DNA of 5,123 nt from Acidobacteriota bacterium. GTDB taxonomy: Bacteria; Acidobacteriota; Terriglobia; Terriglobales; Acidobacteriaceae. The first letter of the stretch is position 1; the number at the start of each line of letters is the position of its first letter. Shown piece after piece: positions 5,106 to 5,123 of this stretch. Position numbers and translations under genes: made by a program. The notes beneath the pieces were generated by a model, which ran no database searches, was not told where the DNA came from, and was given only the letters and a program-made list of their open reading frames with translations. The stretch spans positions 1 through 5,123 of the forward strand of contig JAJZHR010000228.1 in the NCBI GenBank assembly GCA_021810815.1. Direction: 5' to 3'.

Positions 5106-5123
5106 GGTTGCCAGCGCCTGCTT

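Overview
The window is GC-rich bacterial chromosomal DNA, and every gene I can support lies on the minus strand, so transcription runs from right to left. The ispG fragment is of the longer form seen in Acidobacteria and Proteobacteria. Together with the sulfur-redox neighbours this suggests an acidobacterium or similar soil/sediment bacterium. That is a family-level impression, not a demonstrated placement.

Layout in transcription order. (1) 5105-4839: small winged-helix DNA-binding protein, with its frame still open at the right edge. (2) 4817-3606: membrane-anchored HdrC/QmoC-like protein with two [4Fe-4S] clusters and about six membrane helices. (3) 3576-3016: DsrE2-type (DsrE/DsrF-like) sulfur-carrier protein. 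These three are spaced by 21 and 29 bp, the last two have strong ribosome binding sites, and they look like one operon. (4) 3015-2765: a non-coding stretch of about 250 bp rich in inverted repeats, including a strong hairpin right after the DsrE2 gene and a 109-base set of nested inverted repeats that could fold as a branched RNA leader. (5) 2764-1067: CoA-disulfide/persulfide reductase fused to a C-terminal rhodanese domain. (6) 1066-960: intergenic region with a plausible promoter whose spacer carries a perfect 12-bp palindrome. (7) 959-729: unrecognised 76-residue protein. (8) 709-1: N-terminal two thirds of ispG (MEP isoprenoid pathway), cut by the left edge.

How they may work together: the rhodanese-fused reductase and the DsrE2 protein both have a single cysteine placed to carry a persulfide. 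The HdrC/QmoC-like protein is an electron-transfer module between the quinone pool and a soluble partner. The cluster therefore looks like a sulfane-sulfur (persulfide or thiol-disulfide) handling unit linked to the membrane, perhaps under control of the winged-helix protein. The catalytic partner expected for the membrane subunit (HdrA/HdrB or QmoA/QmoB type) is not in the window and may lie beyond the right edge. The 76-aa gene and ispG look like a separate transcription unit.

The most unusual signal is the structured non-coding region upstream of the reductase gene, which I could not match to any riboswitch class I know.
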